Assembly (NCBI GenBank): GCA_036346225.1
Contig: JARFIW010001082.1
Span: 6,758,001 to 6,822,000 of the forward strand
DNA: 64,000 bases
Source of the DNA: Platerodrilus igneus
Lineage: Eukaryota; Arthropoda; Insecta; Coleoptera; Lycidae
Reading direction: 5' to 3'
Made by a program: the position numbers and the translations under genes. The notes below the pieces were generated by a model. The model did not search any database, was not told where the DNA came from, and worked only from the letters and a program-made list of their open reading frames with translations. Of the stretch, positions 22,109 through 33,002 are shown piece by piece; the stretch's first letter is position 1, and every line of letters starts with the position of its first letter.

Positions 22109-23983
22109 TGTAAGTGTAATAAAAAACGGGGTAATTAAAAACTTTTTGTAAGTTTATTACCCTTTATCCTCGTGACTATCAGCTATATACTAAAACTCTC
22201 TATTTTTAATCTGATATCACTAGGTCGAGATTTTCTTCTTTATACTCCAAGCCCAGGGTAATGTCAGATGGAAAACGGCTTTAGACAAAGAAAACTCTTA
22301 GGGGTTAAACGGCTAGTAGAGTGTTAGCTCTGGGTAGATCATGAGCATGGGTCATGGGTGGATAATCGACCAAAAATATTTTTAATAGGCGCCACCGTAT
22401 TTTTTAATACAAGTGCCAACAAAATTTAACTGTGTTTGTATAAGGAATGCGGAAACCTTATCTTAACACCACTATCATAGCCATAAAATTTGAATTTCAC
22501 TCTTTATCACACACTTACCAAAACCTCAACCACCAGATGTCAAACAGTTGTCTCAGCTTTACCTGTGAACAAACAAAAACACCACATGGACACCATTTGT
22601 GTCCTCAAAAGCATATGCCAAAAATAGAATAAATGAATTTAAACATCTGTGAAATACTAAAGGGATTCATTTTCATTACTCTGTCTTTTTACTTAAGGAG
22701 GATTTGCTCTAGTTTTCTTTTTCCTAATTTAAATGTTGAATAATAAAACGTCTTTCAAAAGAAACAAAAGGAATTCTATTTATATATAGAAATCTGATTA
22801 TATACATGTGACTGCAATATATATGATTACTATCTTGTCATAAAATTTTTTTATAAAAAGAATTTTAGTGAAGTTTAACATTCAAAATAAATATGTATAA
22901 ATGGATCATTTCTATAAAATTTAGTTTAAGCAAACATGTAATAAATTATTAGTTCATAACACATGAGTTTATTTTTACCATAATCATTGAAGTACTTCAT
23001 TGACCATTTACAACAAAGATTGATCATCAGAAAAATAGCGATCATAAAATGCAACTACTCAAATTTAACTATAATCTACCAAGAAAATACGCGAACTTCA
23101 GCACCAATAAAAGCTTTTACATGACCTGAATGTTTTTAAGCAAAATGTGAAAACTAAATCAAGACTGCATCTGGCGTCTAGATTAGGAAACAGAATCTAT
23201 ACTATTTTTTTATCTCACATAAGTTGTCATTCTAAATATCTTAAAACACATTGTATGCGTGTACAAATAACTGACAAACTAGATATTTATTCGGTGTGTT
23301 ATTAACTTTAAAAAACTACTTTATATTTTTGTTACTCTAATAATCAACGTAGGAAATCTCATAATAATTTACTATACTTTCAAAGTTACGGAAAGTTTCA
23401 AACACTCACGTGTATCCAAATAAATTGCAGGTGCAAAATCATGACGTCAGCTGTTGTATTTTCCAGCGTATTAATCATCAGTAAATTTGAAGTACCAAGA
23501 TTCTTTGTATAATAAACCATTTCTATACGGCGTATTAAATAGATAGAACGAAACCATAACTGCCTGCTTTAAATTATTGCGACGAAAATTTATTATAATT
23601 TAACATTGAAAATTGTTGTTGTAGATATGTCCATAAGATATTGCATGTCTTAAATGATGTATATTATCGTTCCATGTTCTCAACTCAAGTTCTTCTTCTT
23701 GACTCTATTAGACGCCTCGTGTTTTAGTCGGGCCATCTTGACTTTTATCTCTAGTCTACAAAAGCGACTTCACTCTCGGACGTTTGAAACAAAAGTGCTG
23801 AAAATTAACTGGACAACGCTTGGTAACAAGCCTCAGAATATATATCTTCTAGAATCTATGTGTTATTATGAACATTATACTTTAATTTTATTGGCTGAAT
23901 ATTTACGAATTAAATGCTTTAAAATTTATCTGTTTTATTATTAATTTATTAGGCTTGGTGTAACAAGAAAAAAATACGTTACA
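22109..23983 (-). repeat. LTR copy, right (5' LTR)
   Basis: Starts with TGTAAGTGTAAT and ends with ACGTTACA before an AT run. It is 1,875 bp, better preserved at its far end than the left copy. It matches 16583-18400. Confidence 0.75.
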
Positions 23984-24075
23984 ATATATATATAAAAATA
24001 ACTGCATACAGAATAAATTTTATTTACAAAAGGATCATACACTATCTTTAAAATACAAAGGTTTCATTTCGACAT

Positions 24076-25147
24076 TTAAATTCTTTGATATAAACATAAT
24101 ACGTCATCGACAATTTCGTGAGGGAAATGGCGCGTGATTTCTAATAAGCCGAGTCTGTTGATGTCGTAAAGAACGTTTAGGGTACTTAGGGATGGATTTC
24201 CAAATACGTATTCGCTTATCATCTCGACTCGACATAAGATTTGATCCTGCACGTTCGAATAAAGTCCAGCATCCTCGAGGAGGGGGACGCCTTCACCTCC
24301 ATCGTCGTCGCCGTCGCCGCTACTGCTCTTGCACCTGTTATACGCGTAAGCTCCGAACTCTTCGGGAAGGCAAGTGGCGACGCACTCTATATTTCTATCG
24401 TAGAACTCTTGAAAATCTTGTCCTTTCAATATTTCTAATTTGAGCATTATAAGAGGCGCTAGAGTAAACACTTTTGCAAATTCTTCGCGGAGAGAGAAAT
24501 TCGCGCAACATTGTATCCGGATCCTGTTGTTGTTGATTCTAATGCGGCGAGAGCCGCAGCAGTTTTTGCACCTCGACTCTATGAATGGACTCGTATTCGT
24601 CTTTAAATTCCACTTCCAAGTATCCGTCGATCGTCTGATGCATTTCACGCCTCCAGTGCCATACGTCTGCGACTACGGAGGCGGCGGTAGCGCCTGCAGA
24701 TGCAACCGTGGCAGTATCCGAGCGGTTGGAAAAAAATTTTCTAAATTTATGTTCGATATTGATAGACGACAAATCTTTCCACTCGTTTTCGTCCATTTGC
24801 AATTCGCCTTCTTTACAAAATCTGTTGGGGCATATAAGTCTGATAACAGGGCTAAAATCCATATTGCTCTTTCGTTTGGTTAAGCCCACTTCGATCGTAT
24901 GACCGTGAGCGCACCATTGCGCATTCTCCTTGGAGGAATTCAATCGGTATTCGGTGCTACATATCAGGGGATCCATCGCCTGATCGTTATCGTAGACATG
25001 AATACCTGACAAAACTTGCGGCGATCCAGATACTGCACACGTAGATGATGATGATGACGAAATTACGTCATCATCATCGTTATTTAAAAATACTTGACTG
25101 TCGTCACCACTTGTATGATTATTTTCGTCTTGAATATACTTCACCAT
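24076..25147 (-). pseudogene. Unknown Polinton-like gene with possible zinc-binding centre
   Basis: Two overlapping minus-strand frames probably form one gene of about 350 codons. The first (25147-24539) starts MVKYIQDENNHTSGDDSQ, has serine and aspartate runs, and then CAHGHTIEVG and LICPNRFCKEGEL, which could bind zinc. The second (24648-24076) has EEFAKVFTLAPLIMLKLEI, an acidic SSGDGDDDGGEG linker, and ends LGLLEITRHFPHEIVDDVLC. The frame change lies near 24500-24560. I do not recognise the family. It is the last right-arm gene before the nested retrotransposon, so its product may be early or regulatory, but that is only position-based inference. Confidence 0.45.
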
Positions 25148-25500
25148 AATTGCTATTTAATTATGCAAAATTTCACGCACACTACACACCCTGAACGAAG
25201 ATACCTCCCGGTTAGAACTGAAAATTATTTTGCATGCGTAGGTTTTCGTTCGAGCTCAAACGATGTTGCTCATGCGCGCATAGTTTATTTTATATTTGTA
25301 ATAGATGTAGTATGCCCACGCTCCTATTAATTGCATAAGTACGATGTGTTCTAAATACGTCTATACACCATCTGAACTATCAAATTCTCGATCTTTTTTT
25401 TCTCGCTCTCTCTTCTCTTTCGAAGGCGATTCGTTTATGATTCCATGGCATGACGTACCATTCGGTCTCCGTAAAACTGCTATTATATTTAAATCTTATT

Positions 25501-26100
25501 TTAAACATCAGAAAAGGATCGATGCCAACTCCGTCTCCGACACAATCGCCCGCGGATCCATTGTTCAACCATTCGGCACCGTCGTCGTCGTCGTCGTCGC
25601 CGTCCTCGCCGTCGCCGGATCCATCTACGTTTTCTATTTCTCGTCGTCGTTGAAGGCGTCCTCCTCCTCCTCAGATAACTTTTATAAATTAAAAGGTCTC
25701 TCGATACCGCGGACGATGACGACGACGACGACGTCTCTGATGATGGCGATAAGGGAACCTCTTCCGAATGGTTCTGTTGCTGCTGCTGCCATTGCTGTTG
25801 CAGCTGCATGGTAATTAATTCCATACGTTTCCAATCTGTAGAGCGAGAGCATCTTATTTGTTGTTGTTGTTGTGACGACTCGGACTTCGACAATGCCAAA
25901 ACGTCTTTATTTTCAACAACCTCGAAACATACGAATGCATTCGGAGGATCTACGGGAACCGGATTTCTTTGCCAGGAGGGCACGCTCGGTTTAAATATGT
26001 ATAGGTAATTATTACATATTAAAGAGTAGGCGAGATATGCTGCGACGGCTGCGGGCGGTCCTTTAGGAGTCATTTCGAACAATGAGCATTTTAATTGCAT
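25501..26100 (-). CDS. Unknown Polinton-like gene with Q- and S-rich linkers
   Basis: A 199-residue frame with an ordinary N-terminal part (MQLKCSLFEMTPKGPPAAVA, then PPNAFVCFEVVENKDVL) followed by glutamine, serine and finally arginine runs. The arginine-rich end looks like a wrong-frame reading of GAC/CGT repeats, so the true C-terminus may be shorter or shifted. Its ATG (26098-26100) directly follows the stop of the upstream gene, so the two may be translated from one message. No known domain. Confidence 0.4.
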   Translation of the reverse strand: MQLKCSLFEMTPKGPPAAVAAYLAYSLICNNYLYIFKPSVPSWQRNPVPVDPPNAFVCFEVVENKDVLALSKSESSQQQQQIRCSRSTDWKRMELITMQLQQQWQQQQQNHSEEVPLSPSSETSSSSSSSAVSRDLLIYKSYLRRRRTPSTTTRNRKRRWIRRRRGRRRRRRRRCRMVEQWIRGRLCRRRSWHRSFSDV

Positions 26101-26378
26101 TCATAGGTTTTTATTGCAGGGCTGCGATGTGTTGTTGTGCGCGCGTACATATGGGGTAGAACATGCGCATTCAGGACACGATTTTATTTGCAGAGGAGGT
26201 CCATCTATCTGATCTGCATGCGACGACGATTGTAAGCCATGCGCTAAACAATAGCGATGCGTCCATAATTGTTTTGCAAATACTCCGGTAATTTATCGAA
26301 ATTTCTGGCGACGTCTTTACTTGCATGCCTCTCGATATACTCGAGCGGTAATTTCGTAAGATCCTCGACCGTCAACAT
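26101..26378 (-). CDS. Small unknown gene with CxxC-type end, one frameshift
   Basis: Starts MLTVEDLTKLPLEYIERHAS at 26378. The frame breaks near 26275 at an A-run and then continues with HRYCLAHGLQSSSHADQ and KSCPECACSTPYV to a stop at 26101-26103. About 92 codons in total. The cysteines (CPECAC) might bind a metal. The N-terminal half looks like a short helical LP-repeat, as in F-box-like or SAP-like segments, but I would not name it. It is tightly packed with the next gene. Confidence 0.4.
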
Positions 26379-26452
26379 TCTTCTATATTACAAACGTATA
26401 TGATTATTAAAATAAACATATCATCTCGTAGACAATTTTCTTATCCCCTTCC

Positions 26453-27252
26453 TTAAGAATGCATACTATAGGTTCCTGCATGATTTATATTGACGCCTAA
26501 ATTTAATATTCTCGAAAGAGCTAACCCGCTCTGCTTTTCGGTATATTCGTCCAGTTTATTGTTCAATTCCTGAATGGCTTCGGGTTTAACTTGAGTTTGA
26601 AAGTCTTCAATTTTTAAAATTTTATAATTTTTAGTAGTAAAATGTCTGAGCGATGACGACGATGATGATGATGACGATGTATCCACGGCTTCTGAAGACG
26701 ATGATGTTGATGCGTTGGGCTTTACGTATTCACCGTTAAACACGAAATTAATTTTAAGAGATCCAAATTTTCTCAAACATTTTCTCAAACGTCGCTCTAT
26801 TAGGGCGAATGCATCTTCTAAAAATTGCATGGGATCTATGTGATATAAATTGACCACAGCACTCGAACGTATCCTGCGGGCGAAAGCCGATTTCAAATCG
26901 ACCCACACGATATTGTTCGACGTTCTACGTCTTTTGACATTCTTCTTTGATGTTAATCTATCGAAATTTTCAGCAGGATCGTCGACTTCGACGTCGTTCG
27001 CATAACCCTCGTCGTCGTCCTTCGCACTAGTATTATCGCCGGATCCATTCTTTTTACTAATACCTGCCCTCTGATCGCCCTATCACGCTTGCTTTTTGCA
27101 TTAGAAACGATCTGATTACATTTCAGATTTAGCAGCATCGATTCATAGTGACGTTTTCGACCTACGTTGCAAGCACTTTTCAATTGTTTTAAAATTGCAC
27201 GCGTTGAGGTAGGCGCGTCTGGAATTTTTAATTCGTCCGAAGCTTGAGACAT
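26453..27252 (-). pseudogene. Stand-alone paralogue of the polymerase N-terminal module
   Basis: Two frames. The first (27252-26953) is basic, starting MSQASDELKIPDAPTSTRA. The second (26908-26453) has SAFARRIRSSAVVNLYHIDP, LEDAFALIERRL, LKINFVFNGEYV, a poly-serine linker and LALSRILNLGVNINHAG. This aligns along its length with the polymerase module at 7435-7944 (SAF..RI, H-D, LKIN-V, LS-IL-L-VNIN). The frame ends right after VNINHAG, before the zinc finger and polymerase would start. A separate protein of about 265 residues is plausible. It is the outermost gene of the right arm. Confidence 0.6.
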
Positions 27253-27469
27253 TTTTTACACTTTCGACACACGATGTTTACCGTTCGAATAATTACACAA
27301 TAATAAATAGAAAAATATTTTGGATATTCTTTTACCAAGACGACGAAACTATTATTCGTAGTAGGGGAGAAATTTTTTTCAAATACAAACGCAGCACGCA
27401 ATTTTTCTTATCGACACCTGTAATAAAAACCTTGCGGTTATTTCCCCAGCCTTATTCTTCTTATACTTC
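27253..27469. other. Upstream region of the right-arm genes
   Basis: Short non-coding stretch between the right inverted repeat and the first minus-strand gene. It should hold the right promoter, but I see no clear TATA box. Confidence 0.3.
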
Positions 27470-28073
27470 ATCATAATTGCCTACGACACATCGAGCGTAA
27501 CATTTTCAAATTATTAAAGATTACTTGAAACGTCTTGCACGTGTCCGATGAGATAATCCGAAAACACACTCTTAAAACAAAACACGTTCGCACCACTTGC
27601 GCGCCCTTACGATATTTCGTCTTAGACTAAAACACGCACGCCCCCTACACACCTATACACATAACGATACATACCTTTCTTTTCGAAAATAAAACAACAA
27701 CAACACCGCCCCCGATCGATATCTACACACACACTTTTATCACGAGGGCGGCACGACTTCCACGTTAACATCACCGACAAACCATACATACCCTACACCC
27801 TACACGCACACACCTGCACATACATACCTCTCTTTTACATAATACGCACACCCTTTACAAGATATTTATGATCCTTTTAAAAAGGGCCGGCCAGCTTCTC
27901 CATAGCCATACTATCGTTATCCTCAAACCTAACTAATACCAACACACACACACACCTACACATAGATGACCTTCACACATACATACTTCTCTTTTCCATA
28001 ATACACACACCCTTTACAAGATATTTATGACCCTTTAAAAAGGGCTGTCCCAGCTTCTCCATAGTTATACTAC
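27470..28073 (-). repeat. Right inverted terminal repeat of the Polinton-like element
   Basis: About 600 bp matching the left arm in inverted orientation. Examples are AAACGTCTTGCACGTGTCC (about 27533) against its complement near 4920, and the CTTACGATATTTCGTCTTAG block (about 27605). The terminal motif with CCCAGCTTCTCCATAG occurs at 28048-28065, and a variant at about 27890-27910, so two sub-units are repeated. CA-rich microsatellite-like runs lie between. Confidence 0.75.
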
Positions 28074-30112
28074 TAGAAACCATTTCCTCAACCATAGCTT
28101 TATACCATTCGTCAGCTTCAGTCGAATTTAAAGCTTGTTTCATGGGAACTTCTGACATAAATAAATATTCCTCTGTTTCAGAGTTTATGTTTGCTTCTGG
28201 TACCATATTAAATAATTTCGCGGGACGACCCGGGTGCCCGGTTCGGACAATTCTAGGTCTTCCCGGTCCTTTAACTAAACTGATCTCTTTAGACACATCA
28301 TTTTCTAAATTATCGACTTCGGCGGATTCTGACCAAATAAGAGTATTAGGGGGTTCATACTCGATTTCAGATCCTAATTTATTCTCTTTAGTTTCAGAAA
28401 AAACGTCAGACGGTTCTTTTAAATTTTGCTTATTATTTGATTCAACAAACTTTACATCACGAGTTTTTTCGGTTTTTCGCTCTTCAGGTAACCAAACCCT
28501 GAATGACCTTGATTCCTCCGAGCAACCCAAGAATATTCCCTCTTTAGCTCTTTCATCAAATTTTCCTTTGCTCGGATTTCTGTTCAAACAGAAAACTTTG
28601 CAACCGAATTGCCTAAAATTACTCACATCTGGTGGACTTCCCGTCCAAATTTCATGTGGAGATTTCCCATTTAGACTTTTCGTAGGCACACGATTACGAA
28701 TATAATTTGCGGTGTTAACGGCTTCGGCCCAAAATGAGTCTGGCAAACCGGATTCCATGAGTAGACAGCGAGCAGAATCGAGTAAAGTACGATTTTCCTC
28801 TCGGCTACTCCGTTCTGTTCCGGATTGTACGGTGCCGTTAAACGCCTAGTAATTCCGCGTTCCTTTAATAAAGTATCAAAGTTCAAATTTGTATATTCCG
28901 TGCCATTATCTGATTGAAAGCATTTGACGCGTTTACCTTTCTGATTTTCAACTAAGTTTAAATATTCCACCGTAATTTTGTAACTTCCGATTTATGACTA
29001 ATAAATCGTACTTCGCACCAACGCGAGTGATCGTCTATGAATTCAACAAAATATTTTGCCTTTCCATTCGATAGAACACGCATAGGACCACAAACGTCCG
29101 TGTGAATAATGTCTAATAAATTCGATTCCCTGTTCGATTTATTTGGGAACGGCATTCTCCACATTTTACATTTTGCACATATATCACAATTAAGGTCGAT
29201 ATTTTTCAGATCAAGTTCAAGATCAATACCCGTTATAACACCTTTACGTATAGAATCGATTAGATCCTTAAAATTCAAGTGTCCTAAACGTTTGTGCCAA
29301 AGTAAAAGTTTCTGAGAAATATGTACCGGTCCGTTATTTATTGCTACGTTCGAAATGTTCTGACTTTCGCGCGCGTAATAAAGATCACCGATGCGATCTG
29401 CAATTAATTTAACAGTCCCATCTCTGCTGAGAACTAACGCACAGTCTTTTTTAAATAAGACTCTAAAACCATTTTTAGTAATTTTACTAACTGACAATAA
29501 ATTCGTACGCAAATCTGGTACATGAAGAGTATCGTTTAAAATAATATTTTTGGACTCACCTCGTATATCCGTGCTAAATGTTACAATACCTTTAGCTACA
29601 ACATCTGTTGAACTGTTGTTGGCCAAATTCAAGCTACCATGCATGGATTCTTCGAGTTTTTGAAAACTTTCAATATTCCTGCACAAATGTGAAGAAGCTC
29701 CGCTATCCAAGCACCATCTGGTATCTTGATTTTGATAGCCAATTTGACACACTTGCAAAGTAACAAAACTCACATTTTCACTAGCACTTTGGGAACAACT
29801 AGCTGAAGATTGCACATTAGCATTTTTGTGTTTGTAGCACTCTGAGGCTTTATGACCGATTTTTCTGCATTTATGACAGCGAAATTTAAAATATTGATTC
29901 ACATTTCCGCCTTTATTCGCGAGTACACTTTCGGTAGTTTTATAATTATTCGCGGGTTTCTTGTTTTCACGCCGCCACTGACCCGGTTTTTTGTTTACAA
30001 ACAAAGCATTCTGAGAAGTATTTCGTTCGTCGCTTTTTCTAGCGTCGCTTTCTTCTACTATTTTAATTCGTAGCGTTTCTGGGGATGGCAATTCGTCTCT
30101 GGATTCTATAGC
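28074..30112 (-). pseudogene. Copia 5' half: gag end, protease, integrase, start of reverse transcriptase
   Basis: Minus-strand frame 30091-28958 has a zinc knuckle (CHKCRKIGHKASECYKH), an aspartic protease (WCLDSGASSHLC), the pre-integrase HHCC region (HKRLGHLNFKDL, then CDICAKCKM) and the start of the integrase core (IHTDVCGPM). Frame 28970-28671 has CFQSDNGTEYTN and PYNPEQNGVAERK. Frame 28758-27973 covers the integrase C-terminus and the reverse-transcriptase start TEADEWYKAMVEEM, which is cut by the Polinton-like insertion. Two frameshifts occur. The gag N-terminus and 5' LTR are missing because the Gypsy element starts at about 30113. Confidence 0.88.
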
Positions 30113-30125
30113 ACATCAAAAATTT

Positions 30126-32344
30126 TTGGACACTAAATTGGTAAAAATGGAAGAAGATGTGATGAGACTGCAAGAACAAGTGATTTCACTAACAATGCGG
30201 CCACTCGAATTAGCAAACCAAGTTGTAAATCAGAACATTCCAGAAATAAGAAGCATGGTAGAAAGCGAGTCAATACCGTCTAAATTTAAAGTGAAACCAC
30301 CCACATTCGATGGTAAAACACCTTGGCCCACATATTTGAAACAATTTGAAGCAGCGGCAATAGCCAACGGTTGGTGCAACAAAGAGAAAGCTATCTCTCT
30401 AATAGTGGCCTTACGGGGGGAAGTCCTTAACATCTTACAAACGATTCCCGATCACCAGCAGAATGACTACGGCCTCTTAACATCGAAGCTTGAGATGAGA
30501 TATGGAGATGCTCACCTTCAACAGGTTTACCATGCACAAGTTAAGAACCGCTCGCAAAAGACAAGTGAAAGCCTGCAAGAATTTGAAGCTGACATCGCCA
30601 GATTAGTTAGATTGGCATCTCCAACGGCACCAGATAGTTTCCTCGAACAACTGGCTGTTCAAACATTTGTGGATGGCGTTAAAGATGGCGAAATACAGCA
30701 AGCGCTAAAATTAGCACGGCCAAAAATGTTAGATGACGCACTGGCTCATGCGCTTGAATTTGAAGCAGCTAAGCAGACGTCACACAGGATGAGTCACAAA
30801 GTTCGGTCTGCATTAGAAGAACCTGAGCAATCGCAGAACAGCATTGATGAAATAATCAACCGTGTGTTTGAAAAGCGAAAAGCGGAAAGGCTGGAAAGAT
30901 TACGACCGCAGAGATGGCGTATGCGATGCTGAAGCTGCGGTGAAGTTGGTCATATGTAGAGACGCTGTACTCAACCAAAGAAACAACCGGTTGAGTTAAA
31001 GCAGATCAATGTAAGGGGGCGAACGTCGACAGCACAGCGTAGTGTCCCGGAGATTATCATCCGTGCTGCATAGTCGATGGGAAGTCTGGACAGCATTTAT
31101 ATCGATGGTAGAATTAATGGTAGGATTGTCCGATTACTCGTGGATACAGGAGCGACAAGTACTATTGTGAGACCAGATTTGGTTGGTCGTGGAGAAGTGC
31201 TACCTGTATCGGTGTGTCTTCGAACGGCAAGTGGTGAGAAAATTTGTACTCACGGAGAGACTGCCGTTACGTTGGCAATTGGGGACAAACTAATTAATCA
31301 TCGGGTGTTGGTAGCTGAAATTACAGAAGAAGTGATCTTGGGAATGGATCTCATGAGAGAATATGGGTTTCATGTAAACATGAAAGAAAATGTGCTTCGG
31401 ATAGATGATGATGAGATTCCATTTCAAGGTACGAGTAACCAGACGATGCAAGTTCGAATGATTTGCGATATGAAAATACCTGAGAAGGCGGAAATGATTG
31501 TAATGGGACGCCCGGATGGTACGCTCCGGGAAGGACAAGTATGCATGATGGAAGCAACTGAATCGGGAATGGGTTAGGATGGATTACTGGTTGGAAGAAC
31601 GCTGGTAAAGTTTCGAAATATGATACCAGTAAGGGTGCTGAACATTAATCCGCATACGGTGACCCTGAAGAAAGACATGATTGTGGGAAGTTGCATTCCA
31701 GTATGCCATATTAAACGTTGTGTGGACGACACAAAAGATCAACCAGCCAACGGTTGCCCACAGAAATTGCTGGATATGTTAATACCCTCGTGTCAAGGAT
31801 TAAACGACGACCAACTGGGCAAGGTAAAAGAACTGGTCGGACGATATCGAGGTGTGTTTGCACTGGATGATAGTGAGAAAGGAAGGACGATTGTTGTGCA
31901 ACACAAGATCAACACTGGAGATGCGCAACCGATAAGACAACACCCCAGGCGGCTTCCTTTGGCAAAACGTAAAGAAGCCGAGCAAATTATCACCGATATG
32001 GAAGAACAAGGAGTGATTGAACCTTCGAATAGTAAATGGGCATTCCCGGTAGTACTTGTCAAGAAAAAGGACGGATCGACAAGGTTTTGTGTAGACTACC
32101 GGCGGCTTAACAATGTGACAAAAAAAGACGGCTATCCTTTGCCCAGAATTAATGACACCTTGGATACTCTATCCGGATCTAAATGGTTTTCGACCTTGGA
32201 CTTGAAAAGCAGATACTGGCAGGTAGGCTTGGAGCCAAACGATAAAGAAAAGACTGCGTTTACAATTGGAACCGGATTATGGCAGTTCAAGGTCATGCCA
32301 TTTGGATTATGCAATGCCCCTGTTACTTTTGAACGTTTGATGGA
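30126..32344 (+). pseudogene. Gypsy gag, protease and first half of reverse transcriptase
   Basis: Gag (30126-30932) contains KFKVKPPTFDGKTPWPTYL and ESLQEFEADIARLVRL. A CX2CX4HX4C zinc knuckle at about 30927-30968 is intact except that two of its codons are stops (30930 TGA, 30957 TAG). The protease is LLVDTGATSTIVRPDL (about 31135-31180), with a later VILGMDLMREYGF. Reverse transcriptase follows with FCVDYRRLNNVTKKDGYPLP, STLDLKSRYWQV and MPFGLCNAP. All of this lies in one frame with four stops (30930, 30957, 31071, 31575), so gag and pol were probably one polyprotein. The reverse transcriptase is cut after FERLM by the BEL element. Confidence 0.9.
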
Positions 32345-32778
32345 TGTAATGATCGTGTTTCGAGAATGTAGCTCAGTGGTTCGAGATTGAGTGGTTGCAA
32401 GTAATCAACGATATAATCACATTCACAACCGCGTGTACGTGAAAGCAATGTTTGTTGAACGAGGAGGTCACGGTAGACCTAATTTAAACGAGTTGCCTTC
32501 ACACTACGAGCAATGGACTGTATATCGAGGAGCTTACGAAGCTTGCTGTAATTGACAACACTGACATACAAAAAATAATAATGAATTTATTAATAACTGA
32601 ATACCAATGTTACAATTTACAATTGCGGGAGCGCGTCTTTTTAATGCTCACTCTTTCGCGGTCTAACAACTTCTCCTAGCTTTAACACTGCCCAGAGGTG
32701 GGGCGAGACTGGTTGTGGCACGCAGGCCGTCTCGTTCAAATGTTTGTAAATATACATATTCCTACTCGTGTCGTAACA
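32345..32778 (-). repeat. BEL 3' LTR
   Basis: 434 bp. On the minus strand it follows a purine-rich tract (AAGGGAGGCGG, about 32783-32793). It starts TGTTACGACACGAGTAGG and ends at the target duplication. Confidence 0.9.
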
Positions 32779-33002
32779 TAAGCCGCCTCCCTTGAAATTA
32801 GTAATTTAAACAGAATAAGAATCGTACATATTGACAAACGTATTTAACGAACGTGTACATAATGTAAATAATTGTAAATATTTCACAATACATTTAGGTT
32901 TAGAAGAATTACATATATAGTTTATAAGTTCTAATAACTAATACACAACAAATAGCATTTTATATTGCTACTACTATAGACGTTGCGCCGAGCAACTAGA
33001 TT

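Larger units (their letters stand above)
16583..23983 (-). mobile_element. Gag-only LTR retrotransposon nested in the Polinton-like element
   Basis: Two long direct repeats (16583-18400 and 22109-23983) with TGTAA...TTACA-type ends enclose about 3.7 kb that holds only a broken gag on the minus strand. No protease, reverse transcriptase or integrase is visible, so it was probably mobilised by another element. The target is an (AT)n run, so an (AT)-type duplication cannot be delimited. The insertion separates the phospholipase gene from the gene ending at 24076. Confidence 0.75.
4028..28073. mobile_element. Polinton/Maverick-like (adintovirus-like) element
   Basis: A 24-kb element, about 16.6 kb without the nested LTR retrotransposon. 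It has long inverted terminal repeats, two converging gene blocks, a family B polymerase, a chromodomain integrase, an adenain-like protease, and virion-type proteins including a phospholipase A2. It sits inside Copia reverse transcriptase: TAGATA (4022-4027) and TAGAAA (28074-28079) flank it and look like a 6-bp target duplication with one mismatch, the size known for Polintons. Rejoining the Copia flanks over one target copy gives an uninterrupted Copia frame. No packaging ATPase or double-jelly-roll capsid protein was found, so it may be incomplete or belong to a divergent lineage. Many genes are split by frameshifts, some possibly sequencing errors. Confidence 0.85.

Noticed and set aside
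25501..25700. Arginine-rich C-terminus and GAC/CGT runs suggesting a nucleic-acid binding tail
   Set aside because: The runs read as Arg, Asp, Ser or Val depending on frame; with frameshifts all around, the arginine tail is as likely a wrong frame as a real domain.
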